Positions 19,034 to 31,337 of a stretch of DNA of 34,246 nt are shown here, piece by piece; the first letter of the stretch is position 1, and each line of letters starts with the position of its first letter. The DNA is from Rodentolepis nana (Eukaryota; Platyhelminthes; Cestoda; Cyclophyllidea; Hymenolepididae). The position numbers and the translations under genes are program-made. The DNA lies in assembly GCA_900617975.1 (NCBI GenBank), contig UZAE01012668.1, forward strand, positions 1 through 34,246, read 5' to 3'. A model generated the notes under the pieces. That model was given only the letters and a program-made list of their open reading frames with translations. It was not told where the DNA came from and searched no databases.

Positions 19034-21474
19034 TGGCGAGCAATCATGCAGGCATACGAAGACGCACTACGCTATAACCTGTCCCACAAAATTATGTGAA
19101 TATAACAAGAGCAAACTGCTGTAGATATCTAATGAATTCCTTTCGTGTAATTCCGTGTTTTAGTTTAGAGTTGGTGATATTTGTCGCACCAAGCAAAGCT
19201 GCTATTCCCTATGTTGTTAATCTTGCAATGCACTTTTTCTTTCAGGCGTCCTTAAAGTGCAATACTGAGATCTCTTGAAGCGAACAATTTGAATTCTTGT
19301 GGATTTTTGCTGGTCAATCGTTCCACCATGTATATCATCCTGAACCAGTCAAATATCGGTTTTGTATTTTTCTGTTATTTTATATCTGCTTATTGCTGCT
19401 GAAAGAACTTATGTAAACTCGTGTCTTACTACTTTGCTTTAACATATAATCTCATTTACATTGAGATTATACTGTTTTGATGTGATTATTCTGTATAAGT
19501 ATAACTCAGCTCATATTTGACTGCGTATTTAATTCCTGCGTTTGAATAGGAGGACTGAGGAATAAACCAGGTTACCCCTATTGCCGGAGTATTTCAGTTA
19601 AAAACACTTAAGTTTGTTGATATAAATGCCAAGTTTATATAAAACTATTTTTTAACAAGATGTCAGCCATGTTTGACCTTCAGTGTATGGTGCATGGGTT
19701 CAGATATAAACACAACTAGATCTACTTTGATGGGTTGCCCATGGCGAAGACCTAGCTTCGGACGTTAATCATCACTAGGTGTTGGAATTAAAGAACATAT
19801 CACCATTGAATTTTTTTAATTAAATGAAATCGGATCATTCAGACAAAGTTATTTAAGGAGAAATTCTCGAATTCCAACTTACCCGATATTAAGCAATTAC
19901 AGAAGCGTAGTGCCACGCAAGAAATAAATATCTTCCAAGGTTATTAAATCACGGGAGATTAACGTATGATGAAGTTCTAGGGACGAAGCTTGTAAGGTAT
20001 GATCTTCATCATATATGGGACTATCAAAAGACTCAGCTGGATTACTAAACGGATTAATGTCTATTGCTTAAATTCAAATAGACTCGAAATAACTTGGAGA
20101 GGCCCAATCGGATAAAGAAAAACAAAAACAGCGAATAAATTTGGTTCCCATTGTGGCAGAGCTTTTTAAAGTTGGGAACAAATATTGCGACAAAGATTAA
20201 ATTTGGCCTGTGACAGCACTTGGTCAGTTAAATGTAAAACTTAAATTATGTGTAGATTGGTTTGAATTTAGACATGTTAATAAAGAGATTTGTATAACAA
20301 ATGCCAAGAAAACCCTCCAAAGTATAAAAATTGAAATAAATGTGTTAAGTATACAAAGAAGGGGATTGAATGAGGGCATCAGTGGCTTTGAAGTGATTAT
20401 AGGTAGAGTATTGGAATTTTCGTTTATTTTGCAAATATATCGAAAAATTGAACTGAAAATACGACAAAGCATAAAGGGTTTATATTTTATCTGGTGCATA
20501 AAATATTGCACAAACCGTTCCCTTCTAATTGAAACAATTGAAATGCAATCCAATGTCCTATAATATTCAAACATGCAAGTAGGTATCATCATGTTCCAAT
20601 GGGTAGGAAGTAGAAGATACCGTAAAAACAAGATAATTGGTGGAATGTATACAAAAGCTCAATATAGTAAGTACTATGACTATTAAGAGGAATGTTACAA
20701 ACAAATCGATATTTAAATAAAGTCTTACACATTGCTTATTTCTAATACAACAAATTGTAAAAGTATTTGGCCTTCAAATTATAAGTCGCATTACCGCAGA
20801 ACTAACGTCTCTTAAGATAAAATACGTGGAGAAAATCAGAACAATTTTGTTCATTTATAGGGGAATACTAGCTAAAACTGCAGAAAGTAACAATAGTCTT
20901 ATTACTAAAAGAAGCCAAACGGAAAAGTGGAACCGAAAACTGGTATTATTTATGAAATTACCAAATCAGATTTTGTGTACATATTTTTTGAATCTGAAAC
21001 TGTTTTTAGTAGAAATTTAACGGCGGCTCACTCAATCGACCAATTGAGATAAATCCCACTAATTCGCCTCATACCTCAAAGATAACTAATATCTGTCCAC
21101 TTCAGATTTCTATGATATTGAATTGATTTCAGATATTAAACTAAAAAATTTATATCACAAAAATAAGATAATTGTCATTAAATTTCAAAAATCAATATCT
21201 CTAATAATTTTACTATTAATATAATATAGAGAAATGTCGTTACTCGTAATGCATTGAGTCATGAAGTCATAATTGCAGAATAATATACAAGATTTAACTA
21301 CGATAAAATATATATATATATATATGTATATTAATCATATGTAAAATCTCACTGCCAGTCATTAATTATTCAAGTTTACAAACAAATATTTATAGTGAAG
21401 GTCGAGTTCTTCAAGTTGATTGGCTGAACTTAAGACGGCTTTGAGAAAATTGTGCTTGCTGTTACATTCCCACA
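19034..21474. other. Intergenic AT-rich region upstream of ERCC2
   Basis: About 2.4 kb with no supported gene. The part near 20210-20631 is open on both strands, which is expected for low-GC sequence of limited stop density, and no motif was recognised. A TA dinucleotide repeat lies at about 21307-21325. The ERCC2 promoter is presumably in the last few hundred bases, but no element can be fixed. Confidence 0.4.
21307..21325. repeat. TA dinucleotide microsatellite
   Basis: About nine TA units in a row roughly 150 bp upstream of the ERCC2 start codon. Confidence 0.8.
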
Positions 21475-24400
21475 ATGAAGTAAGCTGTATTTAACTTTTT
21501 TATTGATTTAGAATTAATGTTGATGGTCTTCTTGTATACTTTCCATATGAATACATATATCCTGAACAATACCATTATATGCTAGAATTAAAGGCAACTT
21601 TAGATGCCAAGGTTTGCCTGTCCACACAGTTATTATTTATATAATTTCAGGGTCATGGTGTACTTGAAATGCCATCAGGAACTGGGAAAACTACGTCGAT
21701 TTTGTCTCTTATTGTTGCTTACATCAAGGCACATCCTGAATCAGTTGAAAAATTCGTATATTGTTCACGTACTGTCCCAGAACTTGAAAAAGTTATGGGT
21801 GAAATGAAAGTTCTCGATCAATATTATAAATCCGAAACTGGATCATCCAATGGTTGCGGACTTCTTGCAGTTGCTCTCAGTTCTCGTAAAAATCTGTGTA
21901 TCGAGCCTTCAGTTAAAAAAGCTGGTGACGGTGTGGCAACTGACTCCAATTGCCGCAAACTTACTGCCAGTTTTATCCGCCGTCAGCATCGAGACAATGC
22001 AGACGTTCCCGTTTGTTCCTTTTATGAAAACTTCGATATCAGTGGACGTGAAGAAATTCTTCCCACCGCCATTTACAGTTTGGTAAGGTTTAAGTTTTTT
22101 ACACATTCTCTATTATTTTTTCAGAAAGATTTACAAGCCTACGGCAAAAATAAAGGCTTTTGTCCCTATTTTCTCGCTCGCCATGCGGTAAAATTAAAAT
22201 AGCAATGTCTTATCAATTTATTATTTAGCTAGCCCATGCACATATCGTTGTGTTTAGCTATTACTACATGCTTGATCCGAAAATTGCCGCTCTTGTGTCG
22301 AGCGAATTTCCCAAAAATACAGTTATTGTGTTTGATGAAGCTCATAATATTGGTAAGAAATCCTTGGTCGTTAATCACCAGTCTCTTAGATAACGTTTGT
22401 ATCGAGTCAATGAGCTGTGTCATTTCTCGGCGTTCCTTGGATCGTTGTAATCAAGGCTTGGAAAAATTGGCTTCTCGCGTGGCTGAAGTCAAGCGAAATG
22501 ATGCTGCAAAACTCCAAGGAGAATACAATCGTCTTGTCGCAGGTCTACGAGAAGCAAGTGTTAGTAGGGAGACAGACGTGGTCTTGGCGAATCCAAGTAT
22601 GTTCGATCATAGTCTGTGACTCAATCTTGTCATTAAGTTTCTTGATTTTGAACTTTTTTGTTCTCTTCCCTCTAGCTTTGCCGACGGAAATTCTTAATCA
22701 AGCCATTCCAGGTTCGCTTCGAAGCGCAGACAGTTTTATTAGTTTTCTTCGCAGATTGTTAGAATACGTGAAGCTGCGTTTAAGAGTAGCACATGTAGTT
22801 CATGAAACTCCAGTCAGTTTTCTCAAAGATTGTCTTGAAAAAGTTTGTATCGACAAAAGGGCTCTTATGTAAGTGTTCTCTAGCTCTCTGCCCACAATTC
22901 ATGATCCTTTTAATAATGAGCGATTTTTTTCCCTTTGTGTTATTTTCTTAGGTACGCTGCGGAGCGTTTAAGGTCGATGCTTGACACTATGGAATTTGCT
23001 GATCTTGGTATATTCTCTGGACTTACGCTTCTCTGTAACTTTGCAACACTGGTCTCTACGTACACTAAAGGTTGGTTATCTAGAATAAGAATTTCTCGTT
23101 TATGTCTGGCGCTAAAAGTTAGGCTCTTTTCGCAATCACTTCCTGCTTAGGCACTTGTATCTAGACTTCCTAACCCCTAAATTTAATTTCCCGCACTCTC
23201 AGTTTAACCGATAGATTTCAAATTTTGCATTGTATTTATTTTTATGGTGTGCAAAATTGATGAAGTATGAACTGGGCGCTTGGTTGTCAACGTACATATG
23301 CAGTATGGCATAATTCATGAGATCAATGTCCATCGGCCCACACCTAGTGGTTTGGGTGGTCAATCTGGCCTTTAAGGTGAGATGATGGACTACAACCATC
23401 TCATTTGTGGTTTCTTGATGCCTTTCCATATGGGCTAGGGATAGTGCACATGGCATTCATATTCAAACTACAGTCATCTTAATCAAAGAAAAAATATTCT
23501 CAAGCCTATACAGAACAAAGACCAGCTTGAAGATACTTCTTTTTACATGGTCTTTCAACTATTTATTTTGATCTATGTAACCAGCTGTCATTAAATTGTC
23601 TTCGAACTCCTATATTGTCAGAACATATCGTTTTTAAGGTTCGTGAATTTTCATACAATTTTTTTTTGCTAAATTCGTCAAATTAAATCGGTTTTTTTAA
23701 AGATATTTCATTCTGTAAATCCATATCTCTTAAAAGTGCAAGTTTGTACAAAGCTTTCCTAACTAACAATCTTAAATCAATATTACTAAACGAGAGAAGT
23801 CTTTCCAATTATCATTGGACGCATTTTTTTAATCTGTTTGATTTAAGTCTCAGGCACACAATGTGGGAAATAATTTTTTGTTGTTATCATTTTATACCTT
23901 GCCAGGTTTCTGTGTAATTATCGAACCATTTGATGAACGTGCCCAGACTGTTGTGAATCCTATCCTCTACTTCCACTGCATGGATGCTAGTTTTGCCATC
24001 CAACCCATTTTTGATCGCTACTCTAGTGTCATTCTCACCTCAGGGGTATGTCCCTCTTTGAACGGTGGATTTAACTTTCTTGTCTTGTCTTTAATGCTTA
24101 TTCTTTTATTTTTGTGTATAGACGCTCTCTCCACTAGACATGTATCCAAGAATACTCAATTTCCATCCAGTCAATACAGCTTCACTCACAATGACACTGG
24201 CTCGCAATTGCGTCTGCCCAATGGTAAGTGGGTGTAAATGAGGAAAGCGTGCAGGCCCGAAGAATTGAAAGTTTATTAATTGTGCTCGAAAATAGACCGA
24301 AAGTAGAGCGTTGACCAGTAGGAATATCAAAGTGTCGATATATGCTCGTATTTATGTCCCCTCTTAGTGTGGGTTTAGTGGCAAAATGTTTTCCTTCCTC

Positions 24401-27400
24401 TCACATTTGTATTTTTATAATTTTTGGTTCTTCTTTCTTGCATTTTCCTTTTTTATCGTGCCTATCTTCACGATGTTCCTTACCGATATCTTATTTTGAT
24501 CACCCCTTCTATATTCGTAAAATGAGCAATCAATACGGTCTTTGTCTGGCAAGTAAGATAGCGCAGTAGAGTGTTAACTTACCACGTTTTAAATTAATGT
24601 CTGGCATTAATAAACGATCAAAAAGTTTTTCTAGATACTCTACCTCAAAGTCATAAAGCTGAGCTCTGTAGGTCTACATATTTCAAGAGTCACGTGTTCG
24701 TTAACTATTGGTGCACGTTCATTCAACGCCGAAACGGATTGCATTGTATGAAAGTGATCAAACTTGGGTCTGATGATTATTGGACTCTGAAATCTTATTC
24801 CCCTTTTTCAATGAGTTTTGAGGAACGTGATTTGAACGCATTTTGTGTTTCTATTTACTTCAAATCAATAGATCTGAATAAAAACGATGTTATTTTAAAT
24901 CCTTTTTAGATTGTTTCTAGAGGCAATGATCAAGTAGCCATGACAACCAAGTTTGAAAGCCGTGAAGATTTGGGTAATTTTGATTCTTATGTTCCAAAAT
25001 ACGTTCTTATTTTGGCATTATAGTTTACAGATTATTTTATTGACCCCTAGCTGTGACTCGCAATTACGGCCACCTCTTAGCTGAGATGGCGAGCATTGTC
25101 CCAGATGGAATTGTGGCCTTCTTTCCCAGCTACCATTACTTGGTAAGTGGATCTAACTTTTAATTTTTACTCTCTACTTAGATGATATAAGTAGCATATT
25201 GAATAGTGTATGTGCTGATCACGTTCACTGTCATGATGCGGCAAATACGTATTATTAATAACTGTTATTAGGGCTGAAGACATAATTTATGCATTTTATA
25301 TAGGGTAATAAATGAGGTAGCCTCTTACTTTAATTAGCTAGCCTGGATTTTTGACTTAAAGGTAGGATCTCTATATTTCTTGCAGTCATCTGAAGCTAAT
25401 AAAGCTGAGATTGAAGGCTCTTAAAGACGAATGCACTTCATTTTATTTCGCTCTATTCAAAAAAATCTCCGATGTGACTTCTTTAGATTTTTATTGTGTC
25501 AATTTTCCTTTATTATTACTCATTTTTTGTCTCATTAGTTTTATACACCTGCTTAAACTTTTAATTCAAAAGGCCCTTTGATATCTGGTCCTGCGTTTAA
25601 CTAGAATCAATTTCAAATGGCCTTCCATTTCTTTCGCGAGAAACTTGCCACATAACTGCATAAAATCAGTTTTTGAGGTGGTTTTCAAGTTCTCAATTGC
25701 ATGTGTACCATTTAGTAGCTTTAAATCTACAGTATAAAATGCATTCTTTACGAGTTATTCCTGTCCTTCTAGGAATCCACTTTCGCCATGTGGTATGAAC
25801 AGGTAAATTTCCTTTTATTAAATCTATCTTTGTGTTATCGCTTGGCCTAATTTGAGATTTCCTTTTAGAACTTGATTCAGAAGATTCAGCAGTACAAACT
25901 CCTCTTTGTAGAGACGACAGACAGTGAAGAAACCGGTCTGGCGCTAGCAAGCTATCAGAAGGTGGGTCTTCCTTACTCTTGGTTACTGGATGCTAATTGA
26001 AGTAACTAAATTAATTTAGTGTTGTGGTTTTTAGGCCTGTGAAAACGGACGCGGTGCCATACTACTCTCCGTGGCACGTGGAAAAGTCTCAGAAGGCATA
26101 GATTTCGGTACGCAACAGACGTCTATTTTCCATTTTATCGCTTACTATTACCTCTTATGTTCCCACCTCATTTCAGATCATCATCTTGGACGATGTGTCA
26201 TCATGTTTGGGGTTCCTTATGTCTACACCCAAAGTCGTATCTTCAAGGTGGGTTTCTAATCAAGTTGGTTAATAAGAAGAGTAATAGATTACTTGAAATT
26301 TACACAGGTGCTCATCATTTTAAATGAATTATAGGTAGAATGTTTCCTCTAAGGCCATTGTAGGGGACTGAGCTCGTTTCCACTCAAGTGTAAGGCAACA
26401 TTCGATACTACAAACCTTTTGTGACATTTGGTTTTAAGAACTGCAACATATTACCAAATTATGAGCTAAGAAAGGATTCAGTGCAATTTCGTTCAAATAC
26501 TTTTGCATAGTACTTTTTTTATGCAGCACTTTTAAGGTAATTACAAGATTTCCTTCCAGTTAAGTGTCTGCCAAGTAGGCGACTATTCGTAAATCTTTCA
26601 TCCTCCCTATCTCTCGTAGTTTTTTTTAACCTCAATGATTGATCTCCGCACGTGATGTTTCACTTCAATATTGTCTCACTACCATTGGACTTGTTTTCCC
26701 ATTTTCACCATATTCCATTAAGCCTCCTGGTAATTGAAAAAAAAATGCTTTAACCACCAAAAATTTCCTATATCATTCAAAATGTCTGAAATAAAGCTTA
26801 ATTAAAATGACTCGAAAATTATTTGTTATCAAGATATAGAACCATAACAGCGACTTGCTTGAATAGTCCATGGGGAAATATGGGGTGCACTCAAGGTGGA
26901 AAATCATATTATGCCACATATTTTTTATATTTGGTGTATTTGAAGCGTTTCATACTTTTGAACAGGCAACTAAGTAGGAAAATCTTGGGTGGTATATCAT
27001 GTTTTACCTAACCCCCCACCCCCGACTTATTTTTTTGAAAAATGCACCCAACCGCTATCAGGTTGACGGCTATAGACGTTTTGAACATGCTTCGAACGAC
27101 ATTAGCGCCTTCTGTTACGAGTCTAGTATCAATGAAGCTTGTTTTGAAAGAGGGCCATACGGTTCTAAAGGCTTAAAATAGTTAAACTATTAATTAAAAT
27201 GATAATGAAATAAGAATCGAGCGCAGGAGAGAAATTCAAAGGGCATATGATCATATCACAGTGATTAAGGTGACACCTCAAGGTCCGATTTACGTACAGG
27301 CTCTTTGTTGGGTTGGGGATGGGGGTGGATTTTATAGCAAAACCAGCCTTATTTCATCAAGTTAGTATCTCCCTAATTGCTCGATTTGAGGAAAATGTTT

Positions 27401-30400
27401 TATGTGTTACATTGAATCACCCATAATTCCCATGATCCTCCCTTCAAAATGTCGGCCTTTTGATTTATTAGAGGTAATGGAATAAGTTTGTCCGGGTTAT
27501 TTTGTGCCCCCCCCCCCCTCCTCTTCCCATGCGTAAAAATTTATCCAAGTTGATTTTGACCAATCCCATTGCGGTATGTGGGGGGCCATGGTTGGAAGTT
27601 GATAATTAAATAGTCACATTTATCATCAGAATGGGAAGACAGGCGCGCAGTTCAAATTATGGTGTTCCTCTTCATCAATATCAATTTTTGATGTCTCAAA
27701 TCAATCATTATTATTATATCAAATGGCAGGCGTCTTGATGGTTATCATTAGCCCTTTAGTTGACTTCAGGCTTCCCAGAGAGGAGGAGGAACATCAAAGT
27801 GAAAAAAGTCGAGAGGAGAGGGGGATCAGAAGAGTGTTTCAAAGATGTAAAGGAGACAGACACAAAGGTAGAGTGAAAAAGGTGAGGTGAGTACTGTGAA
27901 AGTAGTCGAATATGACATAGCGAGACGATGGTAGTTTGAAGTGAGAGGTCAAATGCCGGTTAATAGACTTTTTTGCTGTATGAGTATACGTTGCCCAGGA
28001 TGCGCCACGTGGAGGTAAGTCTATCACACACCCCTCAAATCAATCATTGCTTCATTTGGACTTTAATTGCTCATTCCACGTCGTAGCTATTTTGTCTATT
28101 TACTGTCCTCTGCCATTTTTGAGCTCAGAACTTCTATTCGCCTTGTAGATCGATGCGGTCTTGCCATTGCACTGATGAAGTGCAATCAAATCTTTGTACA
28201 CGTTACCATTTTTCGTAATCATTGAACCAAGGATTGCTTTATTGATTGCGAAATCGGAAATTAAATTAGTGCTTATTTTCCGGTTAAGGTTTGATAGTTA
28301 AAAGATCTACTTTGATTAATTACTTTTTGGATAGAATTTTGATCGTACTATCTTTGAGGTTAGTACATTATGATCGGCACTATCTTCGTCGGCTTCTAAT
28401 TTGCCTTGTCATGTTTTGGCATTTAGGCAGGGCATGCGTCAACCTTGTCTCAGTTCCTAGCCCTGGCATTGCAGACGGTAAAATAGTCATTTGTCATCAA
28501 ACTGGGGGGAGAGGGGGAGGGGTTGCGTGCACACATGCATCCTCTTAAACTCCACATCGCGATGATTCAACTCTAATATCTTACACTGAAACTCCTACTC
28601 TGTTCCGTGATCTTGTTCGTCATGGTCGGTCCCCATTGATTAAGTTCACCATTGTCAATCATTAAAAATTTATCGATTTTAGTTCTGCTGCCTATTGCAT
28701 TGAATAATTGGTTGGTTGCATCACCTTCGTAACCTTTTTCATATTAGCTTGTGTTTTTCAGTGCAACATAGCTCTCTCTCTACAATAAGTAAGTGTATAA
28801 TTTTATTGTTACTATTTTGTCCCACAGTGGGGCTAAACAGTTTACAATGCTCCTTTGTTTGTAATCAACTGGAATACTCTAACTGTAGGCTTGATAACTG
28901 GTGAAGGGATGATTTCAATGTAAACATATGAATTACTGCTTACAGCTGGAAGTGATTTCAAGTTCCTCTTGGCTTCTTTTGCAGGCTCGTTTAGAATATC
29001 TCCGTGACCAATACAACATCCGACCAAATGAATTTATTACGTTCGATGCCATGCGACACGCTGCTCAGTGCTTGGGACGAGCAATTCGTGGAAAATCTGA
29101 CTACGGTATCATGATCCTCGCTGATAAGGTGAGCCCCTCCCCAACCCCCCCCCCTCTCACCCCTCGGATTTTGATTTAACTTCAGTAGTTTATTTAACTA
29201 TTAGGGCTAATGATAAATATCATAAAGCCTACCATTTGAAATAAATAAATTATTTAACTATCAGTCACACGAAATGGGTTTCCGTTTTGTAATTAATTAA
29301 TGCATATATAGGAATGTGTGATGATGTGTGGGTCTATAGATTGACAGATTAGTATGTACTCTTTGACTTATCTGTAATTAATATTAATTATGTCGTATTA
29401 ATCAAAACTCCTCCTTATGTTTTCAGAGTGTGCTTCAATTTTCCTTTGAAATTATAATCACACGAAAACATCTGAGTAAGGGTTACAACAAAGTACTCCA
29501 ATAAAGCTTGAAATGGTAGATGGAATCAAGAGGATGCCATTTATTAGCCAGGACTTCAACTTAATTTTAATTCGGCAGCATTTTTGTTACCCCTATTCTC
29601 CCTGACTGAAGTGTTCGCTTTGTGATTCTCTTATGTATAATTGTTATTATTTAACGCCTAGTGTATTGGAGATATTACGTCGCCGAATTCGATCTTCTTG
29701 CCCGAGAGAAGACTGAATATTAAAACGTCTTCTTTAATAATTTCTGCTTATTTGCTTATTTTCTAAGTATGCTTGGAGATTATAATTTGGTTGTTGCAAA
29801 GTTCGAATGCGTGCTTGCACTTCTATTTTGCTTGTTGTGAGACTAAGGTCGTATCTATTAAAGGGGCTTGTTTTCAGCACTTTTAAACGATCAGACGAAG
29901 TAACAAGCATTTGATAAAAAAATTCTACCATTTTACAATCCGTTTCCTAGGTGTGTATTTGTGACCATCAGATGCTTAACCTCTCTATCTTTATAAGAAT
30001 GCTCGTTGATAAACGCGCAAATTCTATGCAGGTTGAGTAGTATTGGCAATTCGTATTTCACCTACTTCGAACCCGGAGTTTCATTTTTTTTATAAGAAAC
30101 ACAAGCACACTGCCTTTTTGCACAGCAGGCCCTATTAGCCAGCCACGATGCCTAGGGATCGTTGATTGGCTGAAAATGGGACGATTTCTATTACATCATT
30201 GACGCACAGATCTGATTGCAACGTCTACCCCTGTACTTGTTCTCTATGCTTTATGCGTACCTCCCTCGAAGAATCCTTCCCTGAAATTTCCTTGCCTTTC
30301 ATACTGTGATACATTGACAAAATTCGTTTCTATGAGGCATTTTTGAAGGAGCTTTGGATAAGCCTAAATCAAATATATAAAATGACAACTTTGTTATGGG

Positions 30401-31337
30401 TAATTAAGAGGAAAAGGTGAACGTTTAAGTCATTTTAAACACCTTAACGCTACTGTGGTCCTCTGTTTAAACATGTTGTAGATTAAAACCAGTAGACCGC
30501 TTTAAATTGCGTTTAAAAGTTGGAAAGCAAGAGGGGGAGGTAGAGGATTCATTGCCTTGGAGGCTAAAATCATTGGTTTGAATTCTTCAGTAAAAACCAT
30601 TCGCGTTTTCCAACATTTTTTGCAGTACTTGTGTAGTTAAAAAATAACTCCGTTTTTTAAATCAAACAATTATTAATCACCGTTCAGATGAAAAATTGCC
30701 CGAGATTTCATTGGCTTTGAGTTCTGTTGGCCAGCATTCTGGGATCACTAATGTGAGTTGTTTTTCTATCTTTCTAAATGCTTCTACAGAATAAAACTGT
30801 GGAATTGCAAGGAAACAGGATATGAAAGTCACTTAATTTGGTACTGGCACATATTATAAGCATTGTCTTTGTATGCATTCTTGAAATGACTTTTCATCTA
30901 TGTCATATAACATTCCGTATTGGAGGTTTGAGATAGATGAATAGGAATAATGAGTTCCGTATTGCTTGCTTTAGCGTTTTGCCCGATCAGACAAGCGTTG
31001 TAAGCTTCCAAGTTGGATCCAAGCCCAGCTCAGTGATGCCTTCGTGAACCTTTCCACCGAAGAAGCAGCTCAAGCTTGTCGTCGTTTTCTACGGGTCATG
31101 GGAAGTCAGCCCTTCCGTAGAGAAGACCAATTGGGTCTCGCTCTTCTCACACGTCAAGATGTTGAAGCGATGGTGAAGGAGAGAGCAGAGAATGCGGTCA
31201 TACAGAAGTACACTAATACTGCAGCGGTGAAAGGTAACCCTGGTGGTGGTTTGGCTACAGGATTGGTGGTACCTGGCAGTCAAATGCCTGTCAGACTGGC
31301 TACTGGAATGTTGCCTCCCCCCTCTCAAATGCAATAA
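21475..31337 (+). CDS. ERCC2: TFIIH DNA helicase subunit XPD
   Basis: XPD is the 5'-3' helicase of TFIIH that opens DNA in nucleotide excision repair and supports transcription initiation. Eighteen inferred exons: 21475-21479, 21512-21611, 21651-22082, 22125-22187, 22229-22352, 22390-22596, 22676-22868, 22952-23070, 23906-24045, 24122-24223, 24910-24973, 25051-25142, 25773-25802, 25869-25961, 26035-26107, 26177-26247, 28985-29128 and 30975-31337. All junctions are GT-AG and the total is 2415 nt, 804 residues (human 760). Visible motifs: Walker A MPSGTGKT (42-49), CSRTVPE (73-79), four iron-sulfur cysteines C118, C136, C157 and C192, DEAH (236-239), TSGTLSP (459-465), VSEGIDF (606-612) and QCLGRAIRG (664-672). 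The start codon is in a 5-nt coding exon. The C-terminus carries about 40 extra Gly/Pro/Met-rich residues. No catalytic residue is missing, so the gene looks intact. Confidence 0.97.
22083..22124 (+). other. In-frame, stop-free 42-nt intron of ERCC2
   Basis: GT-AG intron whose length is divisible by three and which has no stop in the reading frame. If retained it would add 14 mostly hydrophobic residues between IYSL and KDLQAYG, shortly before the fourth iron-sulfur cysteine. Known XPD proteins have no such insertion, so removal is expected. Confidence 0.85.
26248..28984. other. ERCC2 intron 16 (2.7 kb) with retroposon insertion
   Basis: Largest intron of the gene. It contains the retroposon copy at 27710-28033 and a run of twelve C at 27507-27518. 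A short stretch of higher coding-like composition at about 27030-27175 was not recognised. Confidence 0.6.
27710..28033 (-). mobile_element. Dispersed retroposon, clean full-length copy in ERCC2 intron 16
   Basis: Best reference copy of the family. A perfect 15-bp target duplication (CTCAAATCAATCATT at 27695-27709 and 28034-28048) defines both ends. In sense (minus) orientation it starts GGGTGTGTGATAGACTTACC, passes GTATACTCAT, AAAAAAGTCTATTAACCGGC and a long pyrimidine-rich body, and ends GCCATTTGATATAATAAT. On the gene's own strand it offers GAG|GTGAGT and GGAG|GTAAGT (28015-28020), both consensus splice donors. No terminal inverted repeat and no clear box A/box B pair were seen. Confidence 0.92.
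29202..29249 (+). mobile_element. 5'-truncated retroposon fragment in ERCC2 intron 17
   Basis: Only the last 48 bp of the family is present (TAGGGCTAATGATAAATAT to the ATAAATAAA tail), sense to the gene. It is bracketed by a perfect 12-bp target duplication (TTATTTAACTAT at 29190-29201 and 29250-29261). A 5' truncation with its own duplication is the mark of target-primed reverse transcription. Confidence 0.82.
29262..30514. other. ERCC2 intron 17, plain part
   Basis: No gene, retroposon copy or other structured repeat recognised. Confidence 0.4.
30515..30592 (+). repeat. Possible tRNA-derived remnant (SINE or tRNA pseudogene)
   Basis: AAGCAAGAGG resembles a pol III box A, GGTAGAGGA resembles a D-arm end, GCCTTGGAGGC resembles an anticodon arm, and GGTTTGAATTC resembles box B. 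The 36-nt spacing from GGTAGAGG to GGTTTGAA is close to that of real tRNAs. The acceptor stem cannot be closed, so it is not a functional tRNA. The call is weak. Confidence 0.3.

Noticed and set aside
18672..19090. Solo LTR bounded by TGT...ACA
   Set aside because: No matching 4-6 bp target duplication and no second LTR or internal region were found.
18839..19124. Overlapping open frames across the GC-rich minisatellite
   Set aside because: Both arise from the repeat unit read in two frames; no domain or splice support.
20210..20631. Overlapping open frames on both strands (117 and 135 codons)
   Set aside because: The plus frame lacks an ATG at its start. Neither has recognisable motifs, and their low-complexity composition fits chance in AT-rich DNA.
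26999..27181. 60-codon open frame inside ERCC2 intron 16
   Set aside because: Both strands are partly open and the text looks somewhat coding, but no family was recognised and it is within a confirmed intron; possible old transposon scrap only.
27710..28033. Dispersed repeat as a MITE or DNA transposon
   Set aside because: No terminal inverted repeats, variable 10-16 bp target duplications, a simple tail and 5' truncation all point to retroposition.
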